From contig CAMFCK010000048.1 in the NCBI GenBank assembly GCA_945948775.1, positions 1 through 6,689 on the forward strand: a stretch of DNA of 6,689 nucleotides, in the 5' to 3' direction. Shown one piece after another: positions 1-6,172 of the stretch (the first letter of the stretch is position 1; each line of letters begins with the position of its first letter). Below the pieces are notes generated by a model. The model was not told the DNA's origin and did not search any database. It saw only the letters and a list, made by a program, of their open reading frames with translations. The position numbers and the translations under genes are program-made. This DNA comes from an uncultured Clostridia bacterium. Its GTDB lineage: Bacteria; Bacillota; Clostridia; UBA1381.

Positions 1-24
1 TTTATTCAAAAAACCTTGCAGCAT

Positions 25-76
25 AATAATCAAAAAATATTTATGTGTCGCATAGTGACAACATTTTTTGATTATT
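25..76. repeat. Perfect 14-bp inverted repeat with an inner hairpin
   Basis: The arms at 25-38 (AATAATCAAAAAAT) and 63-76 (ATTTTTTGATTATT) are exact reverse complements. They enclose 24 bases that contain a second short stem, 46-51 with 55-60 (TGTCGC/GTGACA, one G-U pair, ATA triloop). As RNA this is a long AT-rich stem topped by a small hairpin; as DNA it could be a cruciform or an operator. The right arm contains six T's, so it might end transcription of a gene upstream of the window, but the stem lacks the GC-rich core of a typical intrinsic terminator. It lies about 28 bases upstream of the candidate -35 box. Function is not known. Confidence 0.6.
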
Positions 77-103
77 CGGCAGTCATTATATAAAAAGTCT
101 GTA

Positions 104-132
104 TTGTATTTTTTTGCGGAATTTGGTATAAT
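104..132 (+). promoter_or_regulatory. Candidate sigma-A promoter for the operon
   Basis: A perfect -10 hexamer TATAAT lies at 127-132, with TTGTAT at 104-109 as -35, separated by 17 bases. The -35 matches only the first three consensus bases. Transcription would start near 138-140, right at the AGGTG ribosome binding site (140-144), giving an unusually short leader of about 11-13 bases. That leaves no room for a riboswitch on this transcript. A promoter further upstream, outside the window, is an alternative. Confidence 0.5.
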
Positions 133-150
133 GCTGTTTAGGTGATAAAA

Positions 151-1584
151 ATGAAAAGGATTTTAACATTATTATTTTCAGTATGCATATTGGTTTCGGC
201 ACCGGGTATCGCTTCTGCAGATTATCGGGACTATGATCTTGACAGTATAATTGCGGATACGGCGGATGTGATATACAAAAACGTAAGAAGTCCGCAGGTC
301 GGCTCTATAGGCGGAGAATGGGCTGTTTTCGGACTGGCAGGCAGCGGCGCCGATATACCGGCTGAGTATTACAGCAGCTATTATAACGCTGTGGAGCAAT
401 ATACAAAAGCCTGCGGCGGAGTGCTGTCCGATAAAAAATATACTGAATATTCCAGGCTGATTATCGCGCTGACTGCTATTGGAAAAAATCCGGAAAATGT
501 AGCCGGATATAATTTTTTGATTCCCCTCGGCGATTATGAAAAAACTGTATGTCAGGGGTTAAACGGCCCTATATGGGCGCTGATAGCGCTGGACTGCGGC
601 GGTTATGCCGTTGCGGAGAATAAGGAGGCGTCTGTACAGGCATCAAGAGAAATGTATATACAATATATTTTAGACAGTCAGCTTGCTGACGGGGGCTGGT
701 CATTGTCAGCAAAAGCGGGAGAATCGGCTGAACCTGATGCGGACATTACCGGCATGGCGCTTGCTGCGCTTGCAAGATATCAGGACAGAGCCGATGTGAC
801 AGCTGCAACTAAAAAGGCTCTTTTAAGACTATCTGAAATGCAGAATGAAGAGGGCGGATTTGAAAACAGGGACGGTGAAAATGCGGAAAGCGCCGTTCAG
901 GTCTTGGTCGCCTTATGCGAGCTTGGTATACCTCTTGATGACGAACGGTTTGTAAAAAAAGGTAATACGGTGCTTGATAACGTACTCAGCTTCTATAAAA
1001 AAGGCAGCGGATTTCTCCATACAAAGGATGCGGACAGCGTTAATCAGATGGCAACGGAGCAGGGGTTGTACGGAATTATTGCCGCAAAGCGCGCGCTTTG
1101 CGGAGCAGACAGTCTTTACCGAATAAGCGACAATATTTCATATCAGGTGTTGACAGAGGATAATTCATTTGGATTGCCGAATAAGAATGCAGATGTACAT
1201 TATAATGAAATAAAATTTTCCGGACGCACATTTTCCGATATAAGCGCGCATGAAAATCGGTCGGCGATTGACGATCTTGCAGCACGCGGAATCATTAACG
1301 GAAAGACGGATACTGATTTTGAGCCTGATGCGGCTATGACACGCGCTGAATTTGCGGTTATTATTGTAAAAGGACTCGGTCTGCCGGTCAAATATGACAG
1401 TCCGTTTGCAGATATATCGAATGAGGCTTGGTTTTTCGACTATATAAATACTGCATATTATTACGGGATTGTAAGCGGAGTATCTGACAGCGAGTTTAAT
1501 CCGATAGGAACCATCACGCGAGAGGAGGCTGCGGCAATGACTGCAAGAGCAGCCGGCTTGTGCGGAATGAATACCGATATGTAG
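151..1584 (+). CDS. Secreted terpene-cyclase-like alpha-barrel protein with SLH domains (frame ends at an in-frame TAG)
   Basis: Start: ATG 151 is preferred over GTG 142 because AGGTG (140-144) sits 6 bases before it and the product then begins with a clean Sec signal peptide (MKR, hydrophobic 4-18, cleavage likely after ASA, residue 23). Residues ~24-345 form an alpha-helical repeat domain of the prenyltransferase/squalene-cyclase type. It has a GEWAVFGLAGSG segment near residue 55, QLADGGW (177-183), DADITGMALAALARY (196-210) and QNEEGGF (231-237). No cyclase catalytic DxDD motif is seen, so a binding role is more likely than an enzymatic one. SLH1 spans ~361-410 (MTRAEF) and SLH2 ~419-470 (ITREEA); both should bind the secondary cell wall polymer. 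The frame stops at TAG (codon 478), but the same frame continues to 1785 with SLH3, for 544 residues if TAG is read through. Inference: extracellular wall-anchored alpha domain of a corrinoid-capture system with the DUF4430 protein encoded next. Confidence 0.85.
   Translation: MKRILTLLFSVCILVSAPGIASADYRDYDLDSIIADTADVIYKNVRSPQVGSIGGEWAVFGLAGSGADIPAEYYSSYYNAVEQYTKACGGVLSDKKYTEYSRLIIALTAIGKNPENVAGYNFLIPLGDYEKTVCQGLNGPIWALIALDCGGYAVAENKEASVQASREMYIQYILDSQLADGGWSLSAKAGESAEPDADITGMALAALARYQDRADVTAATKKALLRLSEMQNEEGGFENRDGENAESAVQVLVALCELGIPLDDERFVKKGNTVLDNVLSFYKKGSGFLHTKDADSVNQMATEQGLYGIIAAKRALCGADSLYRISDNISYQVLTEDNSFGLPNKNADVHYNEIKFSGRTFSDISAHENRSAIDDLAARGIINGKTDTDFEPDAAMTRAEFAVIIVKGLGLPVKYDSPFADISNEAWFFDYINTAYYYGIVSGVSDSEFNPIGTITREEAAAMTARAAGLCGMNTDM
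1582..1584 (+). other. In-frame TAG between SLH2 and SLH3
   Basis: The codons read ATG-TAG-GCT in the frame of the gene starting at 151. The next 66 sense codons encode a complete third SLH domain and end in TGA at 1783-1785. No other gene in the window ends in TAG (TGA, TAA, TGA, TAA, TAA). A recent nonsense mutation, stop-codon readthrough or recoding, or a sequencing error would all give this picture. Confidence 0.9.
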
Positions 1585-1785
1585 GCTTCTGGGGTGAGGG
1601 ATATACTTGCAGGCTTTACCGATTATGTAAAGGTTTCCGACTGGGCGGCAGACACGCTTGCTTTCTGCTATGGATCCGGCATTCTGGATGACAGCGAGAT
1701 TGAAATAGCGCCTAAAACACCGATAACAAGAGCACAGGTGGCGCAAATGCTGTTTAATATGTTAGGAAAGGCAGAGTTGCTATGA
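1585..1785 (+). pseudogene. Third SLH domain of the preceding gene, separated by the TAG
   Basis: This is the in-frame continuation of the gene starting at 151, not an independent gene. It encodes 66 residues with a typical SLH domain: FTDYVKVSDWAADTLAFCYGS, then GILDD, then an ITRAQVAQMLFNML end motif equivalent to the TRAEF motif of SLH1 and TREEA of SLH2. A GTG at 1594 could start a 63-residue piece, but no ribosome binding site precedes it and a lone SLH domain without a signal peptide would make no sense. The final TGA overlaps the ATG of the DUF4430 gene (ATGA), so normal translational coupling expects ribosomes to reach this point. The coding sequence has not decayed, which argues for a very recent interruption or for functional readthrough. 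Confidence 0.75.
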
Positions 1786-2594
1786 GCTTTTTGAAAAAGC
1801 ATAAATACAAGCTGACAGCCTTTATATTGATTATACTGGCTTTGATCTTTGCCTTCCGTCAGGGAGGAAATTCGCCTAAGCTGTATGAAAGTGAATCCGT
1901 AACGAGCACAGCGGAGCAGAACTCGCCTGAGCCGTCTGCAATGCAGGCTTTGGAAAAGGCGGAGAAAGAAGAAACGGCAGAAACAGAGAAGCAGGACGCA
2001 CCTAATACATCAGATATACAAAGCGGTACACCGCAGCCTAAGACTGAAAATGCGTATTCCGCGCAGAATGCGTCGAATAATGATAAGGCTGCAGAAAAAG
2101 ATCGGTATCAGACCGAGCCGGCTGTACAGGCAGAGCAGCCACCCGACCAAGTGCAGAGTGAAGACGTTACGGATAAGGAGCTTAACTGTACGCTTTCGGT
2201 CAGATGCGACACAATACTTAATAATATTGAAAAGCTTGATGCTGAAAAGCTTGAGCTTGTTCCCCAAGACGGTGTGATCTTTGCAGAGCAGACTGTTGTA
2301 TTCTATGAGGGAGAAAGCGTTTTTAATCTTCTGCTGCGTGAAATGAAAAAAAATAAAATCCATCTGGAATTTGAAAACACACCTGTGTATGACAGCGCAT
2401 ATATAGAAGGCATTGGCAATCTTTATGAATATGACTGCGGCGAGCTTTCCGGATGGATGTACAGGGTAAACGGCCGGTTCCCGAATTATGGCTGCTCAAA
2501 ATATCAGCTTAAAGCAGGAGATAAGGTGGAGTGGGTATATACCTGCGATTTGGGAGCAGACGTGGGCGAGAATTATGCCGCACCGGAGGAATAA
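1782..2594 (+). CDS. Membrane-anchored DUF4430 (transcobalamin C-terminal-like) protein
   Basis: A 270-residue protein. Start ATG 1782 overlaps the upstream TGA, with AGGAAAG (1764-1770) before it. A basic N terminus (KKHKYK) precedes one hydrophobic helix (~11-25). There is no lipobox cysteine and no clear signal peptidase site, so it is probably an uncleaved membrane anchor with the rest outside. Residues ~30-132 are a low-complexity linker rich in Glu, Gln, Ala, Ser, Thr and Pro, suited to span the cell wall. Residues ~135-262 match DUF4430: FYEGESVFNLLLREM (174-188), SGWMYRVNGRFPNYGCSKY (223-241), then KAGDKVEWVYTCDLG (244-258). Five cysteines (136, 142, 219, 238, 255) could form disulfides. 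This Pfam family (PF14478) is related to the C-terminal beta domain of animal transcobalamin and intrinsic factor. Inference: it partners the alpha-barrel protein upstream and hands ligand to the ECF importer encoded downstream. Confidence 0.85.
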   Translation: MSFLKKHKYKLTAFILIILALIFAFRQGGNSPKLYESESVTSTAEQNSPEPSAMQALEKAEKEETAETEKQDAPNTSDIQSGTPQPKTENAYSAQNASNNDKAAEKDRYQTEPAVQAEQPPDQVQSEDVTDKELNCTLSVRCDTILNNIEKLDAEKLELVPQDGVIFAEQTVVFYEGESVFNLLLREMKKNKIHLEFENTPVYDSAYIEGIGNLYEYDCGELSGWMYRVNGRFPNYGCSKYQLKAGDKVEWVYTCDLGADVGENYAAPEE

Positions 2595-2598
2595 GAGC

Positions 2599-3486
2599 AT
2601 GAACGAATTTAAAAACTATCATCCGGCGGTAAATTTTCTGTATTTTACGGCAGTAATTGCGTTTGCTATGTTTCTGATGCATCCTGCGTGCTTAGTTATA
2701 TCGTTTGTGTGCAGCTTTGCCTATTCTGTGATGCTTAACGGCAAAAAGGCGGTCAAGTTCAATTTACTGTTTCTTATGCCAATGCTGGCGGCTGCGGTGC
2801 TGATAAATATGGCGTTTAACCATGAAGGCATTACTGTGCTTGCCTATCTTCCTGGCGGAAATCCTCTGACGCTTGAATCGGTTATTTACGGAGCCGCTGC
2901 GTCGGCTATGCTTGTGTCGGTGATTTGCTGGTTTTCATGCTACAATAAGATTATGACAAGTGATAAATTCATATATCTGTTCGGAAAGATAATACCGTCC
3001 TTATCATTAATATTGTCAATGGTGCTGAGGCTTGTTCCGAGATTTAAAGAGCAGCTTCACATAATTATGCAGGCACAGAGATGTGTAGGGCGAGATGTGC
3101 AGAGGGGAAATATTTTAAGACGAAGCAAAAATGCTGTTGCAATATTGTCTGTTATGGTTACATGGGCGCTTGAAAATTCTATCGAAACAGCAGACAGCAT
3201 GAAAAGCCGAGGTTACGGACTGCCGGGCAGAAGCGCTTTTTCGGTTTTTACCTTTGAAAAGAGGGACAGGCTTGCCGTGACATACATTATTGTGCTTTGC
3301 ATGTATATTACCTCAGGCAGGCTTGCAGGCGGACTGTATTTCAGATATTTTCCCTCGGTGCAATGGCATTATATGCCGGTTTATACACTCAGCATTCTTG
3401 CCGCATATTTCATGCTGTGCATAATGCCTGCTGCGATAGAGCTCTGGGAGGTGAGCAGGTGGAAAGCTATAGAGCTGAGAACCTGA
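2599..3486 (+). CDS. ECF transporter T component (EcfT/CbiQ family)
   Basis: A 295-residue integral membrane protein. ATG 2599 is chosen because GGAGGA (2585-2590) lies 8 bases upstream; longer frames starting inside the DUF4430 gene have no such site. Hydrophobic segments lie at about 11-45, 52-73, 92-116, 228-246 and 262-284. The cytoplasmic coupling region runs ~140-215: LSMVLRLVPRFKEQ (139-152), then the first coupling helix around AQRCVGRD (159-166), and the second ending in ADSMKSRGYGLPG (198-210). The second keeps the small-Arg-Gly motif (SRG) that docks on the ATPase; the first, usually AQRARG, is RCVG here. Role: the scaffold that couples ATP hydrolysis by the two ATPase domains to toppling of the S component. 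Its last 28 bases overlap the next gene, which encodes the A, A' and S domains, so the set is complete. Confidence 0.9.
   Translation: MNEFKNYHPAVNFLYFTAVIAFAMFLMHPACLVISFVCSFAYSVMLNGKKAVKFNLLFLMPMLAAAVLINMAFNHEGITVLAYLPGGNPLTLESVIYGAAASAMLVSVICWFSCYNKIMTSDKFIYLFGKIIPSLSLILSMVLRLVPRFKEQLHIIMQAQRCVGRDVQRGNILRRSKNAVAILSVMVTWALENSIETADSMKSRGYGLPGRSAFSVFTFEKRDRLAVTYIIVLCMYITSGRLAGGLYFRYFPSVQWHYMPVYTLSILAAYFMLCIMPAAIELWEVSRWKAIELRT
3446..3461 (+). promoter_or_regulatory. Ribosome binding site and GTG start deciding the fusion gene's N terminus
   Basis: GGGAGGTGA (3446-3454) lies inside the end of the EcfT gene, and GTG 3459 follows the GGAGG core by 7 bases. The protein begins (M)ESYRAENLTFQYP, exactly where an ECF ATPase should begin. 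The upstream ATG at 3297 in this frame would add 54 residues translated out of frame from the EcfT gene and has no family support. Confidence 0.85.
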
Positions 3487-6110
3487 CATTTCAATATCCT
3501 GCCGCCGTCACGCCTGCGCTTGACGGCATATCTTTCAGCGTGCATGAGGGTGAGTTTGTAACAATATGCGGACAATCCGGCTGCGGAAAATCCACGCTGT
3601 TAAGACAGCTGAAGCCATGTGTATCACCGTATGGAGCCAGGAGCGGCGAGATATACTTTGAGGGGAAAAATATTGCTGATATTGATTTTAGGGAGCAGAG
3701 TGAAAAGATTGGATTTGTAATGCAGAATCCTGATAATCAGATTGTAACCGATAAGGTATGGCATGAGCTTGCCTTCGGTCTTGAAAGCCTTGGCATACAA
3801 ACGCCGGAAATCCGCTCAAGAGTTGCTGAGATGGCGTCATTTTTCGGCATACAGACGTGGTTTGACAAGAGCGTGGATGAGCTTTCCGGCGGACAGAAAC
3901 AGCTTTTGAATTTGGCGTCCGTTATTGTAATGCAGCCGACTGTGCTGATTTTGGACGAGCCGACCGGTCAGCTTGAACCTATTGCGGCGCAGGATTTTCT
4001 TGAAGCAGTTTCAAGAATAAACCGGGAACTTGGTACAACGATCATTATGACTGAGCAGCGGTTAGAAGAGGTATTCGCTATATCTGACCGCATTATAGTT
4101 ATGGATAGGGGACGGATTATCGCTGATGATAAACCAAATAAAACCGGCAAAAGGCTTAAGGAACTGAAAAACGGAATGTTTGACGCCTTGCCGACGGCGA
4201 TGAGGGTTTTTGCCGGTATAGGTACAGACGGAGAATGTCCTGTTACGGTACGCGAGGGAAGAAAATGGCTCAAGAATAAGGCAGAAGAAACTAAACCGGA
4301 AAAAGCCTTGATCAGGAACGGCAAAATTGATTATAAATTATGCGATACAGCTATATCTCTGAAAAACGTATGGTTCAGATATGAAAAAAATCTGCCGGAT
4401 GCGGTGCGCGGTCTTTCAGCAGAAATTGGCAGAGGAGAATTATATGCGATTGTCGGCGGCAACGGGACCGGCAAAACCACAGCGCTGTCCATTATAGGCG
4501 GTCTTAATACACCTTATCGCGGAGAAGTAACAATAAACGGAATACCTATAACAGCAGTAAATGATTTATATGACGGCTTGATAGGCATATTGCCGCAGAA
4601 TCCGCAGACGTTGTTTGTGAAAAAAACTGTGTATCTTGACCTTTGCGATATCTTTTCCGACAAAAAAATCCCGCAGGAGGAAAGGGAAGATAGAATAAGC
4701 GAGGCTGCTGAGGTCTGCGGTATCTGTGAGCTTTTAAACAGACATCCGTATGATCTTTCGGGGGGAGAGCAGCAAAGAGCTGCCCTTGCCAAAATTCTTT
4801 TGTTAAAGCCAAAAATTCTTTTGCTGGACGAGCCGACAAAAGGAATGGACGCTGTTTTTAAGCAAAAATTTGCGCAAATACTGCTGGAGTTGAAAGCGTC
4901 CGGTGTAACGATAGTCATGGTGTCGCATGACATTGAATTTTGTGCTGAATACGCAGACCGCTGCGCGATGTTTTTTGACGGTAAAATTGTAAGCGAGGCA
5001 GAACCGAGAGAATTTTTTGCAGGTAAATGCTTTTATACCACCGCGGCGAACCGCATGGCAAGACAAATACTGCCTGAGGCTATTCTGGCTGAAGATATTA
5101 TTCTGGCGTTCGGCGGTAAGCTGGAGCAAAAAAAGGTTCAAAATAAGCCGCATAATTCAAATATTGAGCAACAATCCGATATTGCAGTACAAAAAGAAAA
5201 CACAAGCTCTGTGCCCGGATTTTTCACCGGGATAATATTTGCAGTTCTGTTTGTGCTGACGATCGCTTTTATGCTGAATACTTCCGGCGAGCAGCAAAAT
5301 ATTTTATTGCAGCTTCTGTCGATAATATTTCTTGGAATCAGCATTAGCTGTCTGATACCGCAGAAAACGCTTGATGGTGCAGTCTGTACGGTACAGAAGC
5401 CGGAAAAACGCAGGCTGACGGGGCGAACGCTTGCAGGACTTGCGGCGGTATTGCTTGCCGTTCCGCTGACTATATTTGCAGGAATTTATTTTTTTGATGA
5501 CAGAAAATATTATTTTATCAGCCTGATTATTATTTTAGAAACAATGCTGCCATTTGCAATGACGTTTGAAGGAAGAAAGCCGCAGGCGCGTGAGCTTGTT
5601 ATAATAAGCGTACTGTGTGCGGTAGGTGTTGCCGGGCGCGCCGCCTTCTTCATGCTGCCGCAGTTTAAGCCTGTAGCGGCGGTAGTGATAATAGCCGGGG
5701 TATGCTTCGGCGCGGAAACAGGATTTCTGGTGGGAGCTGTCACAGCCTTTGTGTCGAATTTCTTTTTCGGACAGGGACCATGGACGCCTTGGCAGATGTT
5801 CGCATTTGGCATAATCGGATTTGCAGCCGGTATTTTGTTTAAAAAGGGGCTGCTTCGCAAAACAAGAGGTTCATTGTGTATTTTCGGAGGACTTGCCGTA
5901 CTTGTTATATATGGTGGAATCATGAATCCGGCGTCTGTAATTATGTGGCAGGCAAAGCCTGACGCGGCGATGTTTATTTCAGCCTATGCTATGGGATTGC
6001 CATTTGATTTGATACATGCGGCGTCGACTGTGTTTTTCCTGTGGTTTGCCGCACCGCCAATGATTGAAAAGCTTGACAGGGTAAAGGTAAAATACGGGAT
6101 AATTGAGTAA
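3459..6110 (+). CDS. ECF transporter A-A'-S fusion: two ATPase domains plus substrate-binding S component
   Basis: An 883-residue fusion. ATPase 1 (~1-245): Walker A GQSGCGKST (38-46), Q-loop Gln89, signature LSGGQ (142-146), Walker B VLILDEP (162-168). Its D-loop reads GQLEP, with Glu173 where Asp is usual, and the switch position is Gln200 (TEQRLEEV) rather than His. A linker containing CPVTVREGRKWL (260-271) leads to ATPase 2 (~297-525): Walker A GGNGTGKTT (333-341), Q-loop Gln380, signature LSGGE (433-437), Walker B ILLLDEP (453-459), switch His490. A polar linker (~553-586) leads to about four extra hydrophobic segments (588-606, 612-634, 658-679, 684-703). Then comes an S component of about six helices (~708-883) with PQFKPVAAV (734-742) and GPWTPWQ (773-779). 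With the EcfT gene, which it overlaps by 28 bases, it forms a full group I importer. The S domain resembles those I associate with cobalamin-type (CbrT-like) ECF systems; the substrate is inferred from the DUF4430 and barrel neighbours, not proven. Confidence 0.88.
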   Translation: MESYRAENLTFQYPAAVTPALDGISFSVHEGEFVTICGQSGCGKSTLLRQLKPCVSPYGARSGEIYFEGKNIADIDFREQSEKIGFVMQNPDNQIVTDKVWHELAFGLESLGIQTPEIRSRVAEMASFFGIQTWFDKSVDELSGGQKQLLNLASVIVMQPTVLILDEPTGQLEPIAAQDFLEAVSRINRELGTTIIMTEQRLEEVFAISDRIIVMDRGRIIADDKPNKTGKRLKELKNGMFDALPTAMRVFAGIGTDGECPVTVREGRKWLKNKAEETKPEKALIRNGKIDYKLCDTAISLKNVWFRYEKNLPDAVRGLSAEIGRGELYAIVGGNGTGKTTALSIIGGLNTPYRGEVTINGIPITAVNDLYDGLIGILPQNPQTLFVKKTVYLDLCDIFSDKKIPQEEREDRISEAAEVCGICELLNRHPYDLSGGEQQRAALAKILLLKPKILLLDEPTKGMDAVFKQKFAQILLELKASGVTIVMVSHDIEFCAEYADRCAMFFDGKIVSEAEPREFFAGKCFYTTAANRMARQILPEAILAEDIILAFGGKLEQKKVQNKPHNSNIEQQSDIAVQKENTSSVPGFFTGIIFAVLFVLTIAFMLNTSGEQQNILLQLLSIIFLGISISCLIPQKTLDGAVCTVQKPEKRRLTGRTLAGLAAVLLAVPLTIFAGIYFFDDRKYYFISLIIILETMLPFAMTFEGRKPQARELVIISVLCAVGVAGRAAFFMLPQFKPVAAVVIIAGVCFGAETGFLVGAVTAFVSNFFFGQGPWTPWQMFAFGIIGFAAGILFKKGLLRKTRGSLCIFGGLAVLVIYGGIMNPASVIMWQAKPDAAMFISAYAMGLPFDLIHAASTVFFLWFAAPPMIEKLDRVKVKYGIIE

Positions 6111-6139
6111 GCTGTAAAAACTGCGGGCAATTTATGCTG

Positions 6140-6163
6140 CTCCGGCATATTATGATACCGGAG
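6140..6163 (+). promoter_or_regulatory. Hairpin pairing the superoxide dismutase ribosome binding site
   Basis: CTCCGG (6140-6145) is the exact reverse complement of CCGGAG (6158-6163), which contains most of the GGAGG (6160-6164) used by the next gene. The 12-base loop can form a further small CAT/ATG pairing. In mRNA the binding site would be partly closed. No T-tract follows, so it is not a terminator. A regulatory role is inference. Confidence 0.45.
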
Positions 6164-6172
6164 GTTATGCTT

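Noticed and set aside
1..150. Cobalamin riboswitch upstream of the operon
   Set aside because: No recognisable B12-box or conserved core is visible in the available 150 bases, which is shorter than a typical B12 riboswitch. One may exist further upstream.
151..1230. Active terpene cyclase or prenyltransferase enzyme
   Set aside because: The repeats resemble that fold, but the protein is secreted, wall-anchored and shows no DxDD catalytic motif; the neighbours point to binding and transport.
1165..1746. 193-codon reading frame on the minus strand
   Set aside because: It lies antisense to the SLH region, has no family-like features, and is explained by the composition of the opposite strand. 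Other minus-strand frames (for example 4514-4933, 5510-5923, 5984-6352) were dismissed for the same reason.
1594..1785. Independent small gene starting at GTG 1594
   Set aside because: It is in the same frame as the gene before it, encodes only the third SLH domain, lacks a ribosome binding site and has no signal peptide.
3297..3458. N-terminal extension of the ATPase fusion from ATG 3297
   Set aside because: These codons are the out-of-frame translation of the EcfT gene; the strong ribosome binding site at 3446-3454 and the domain start both support GTG 3459.
6103..6156. Separate promoter for sodC
   Set aside because: TATGAT at 6151-6156 resembles a -10 box but would start the transcript at or after the ribosome binding site, and no acceptable -35 lies 16-18 bases upstream of it.
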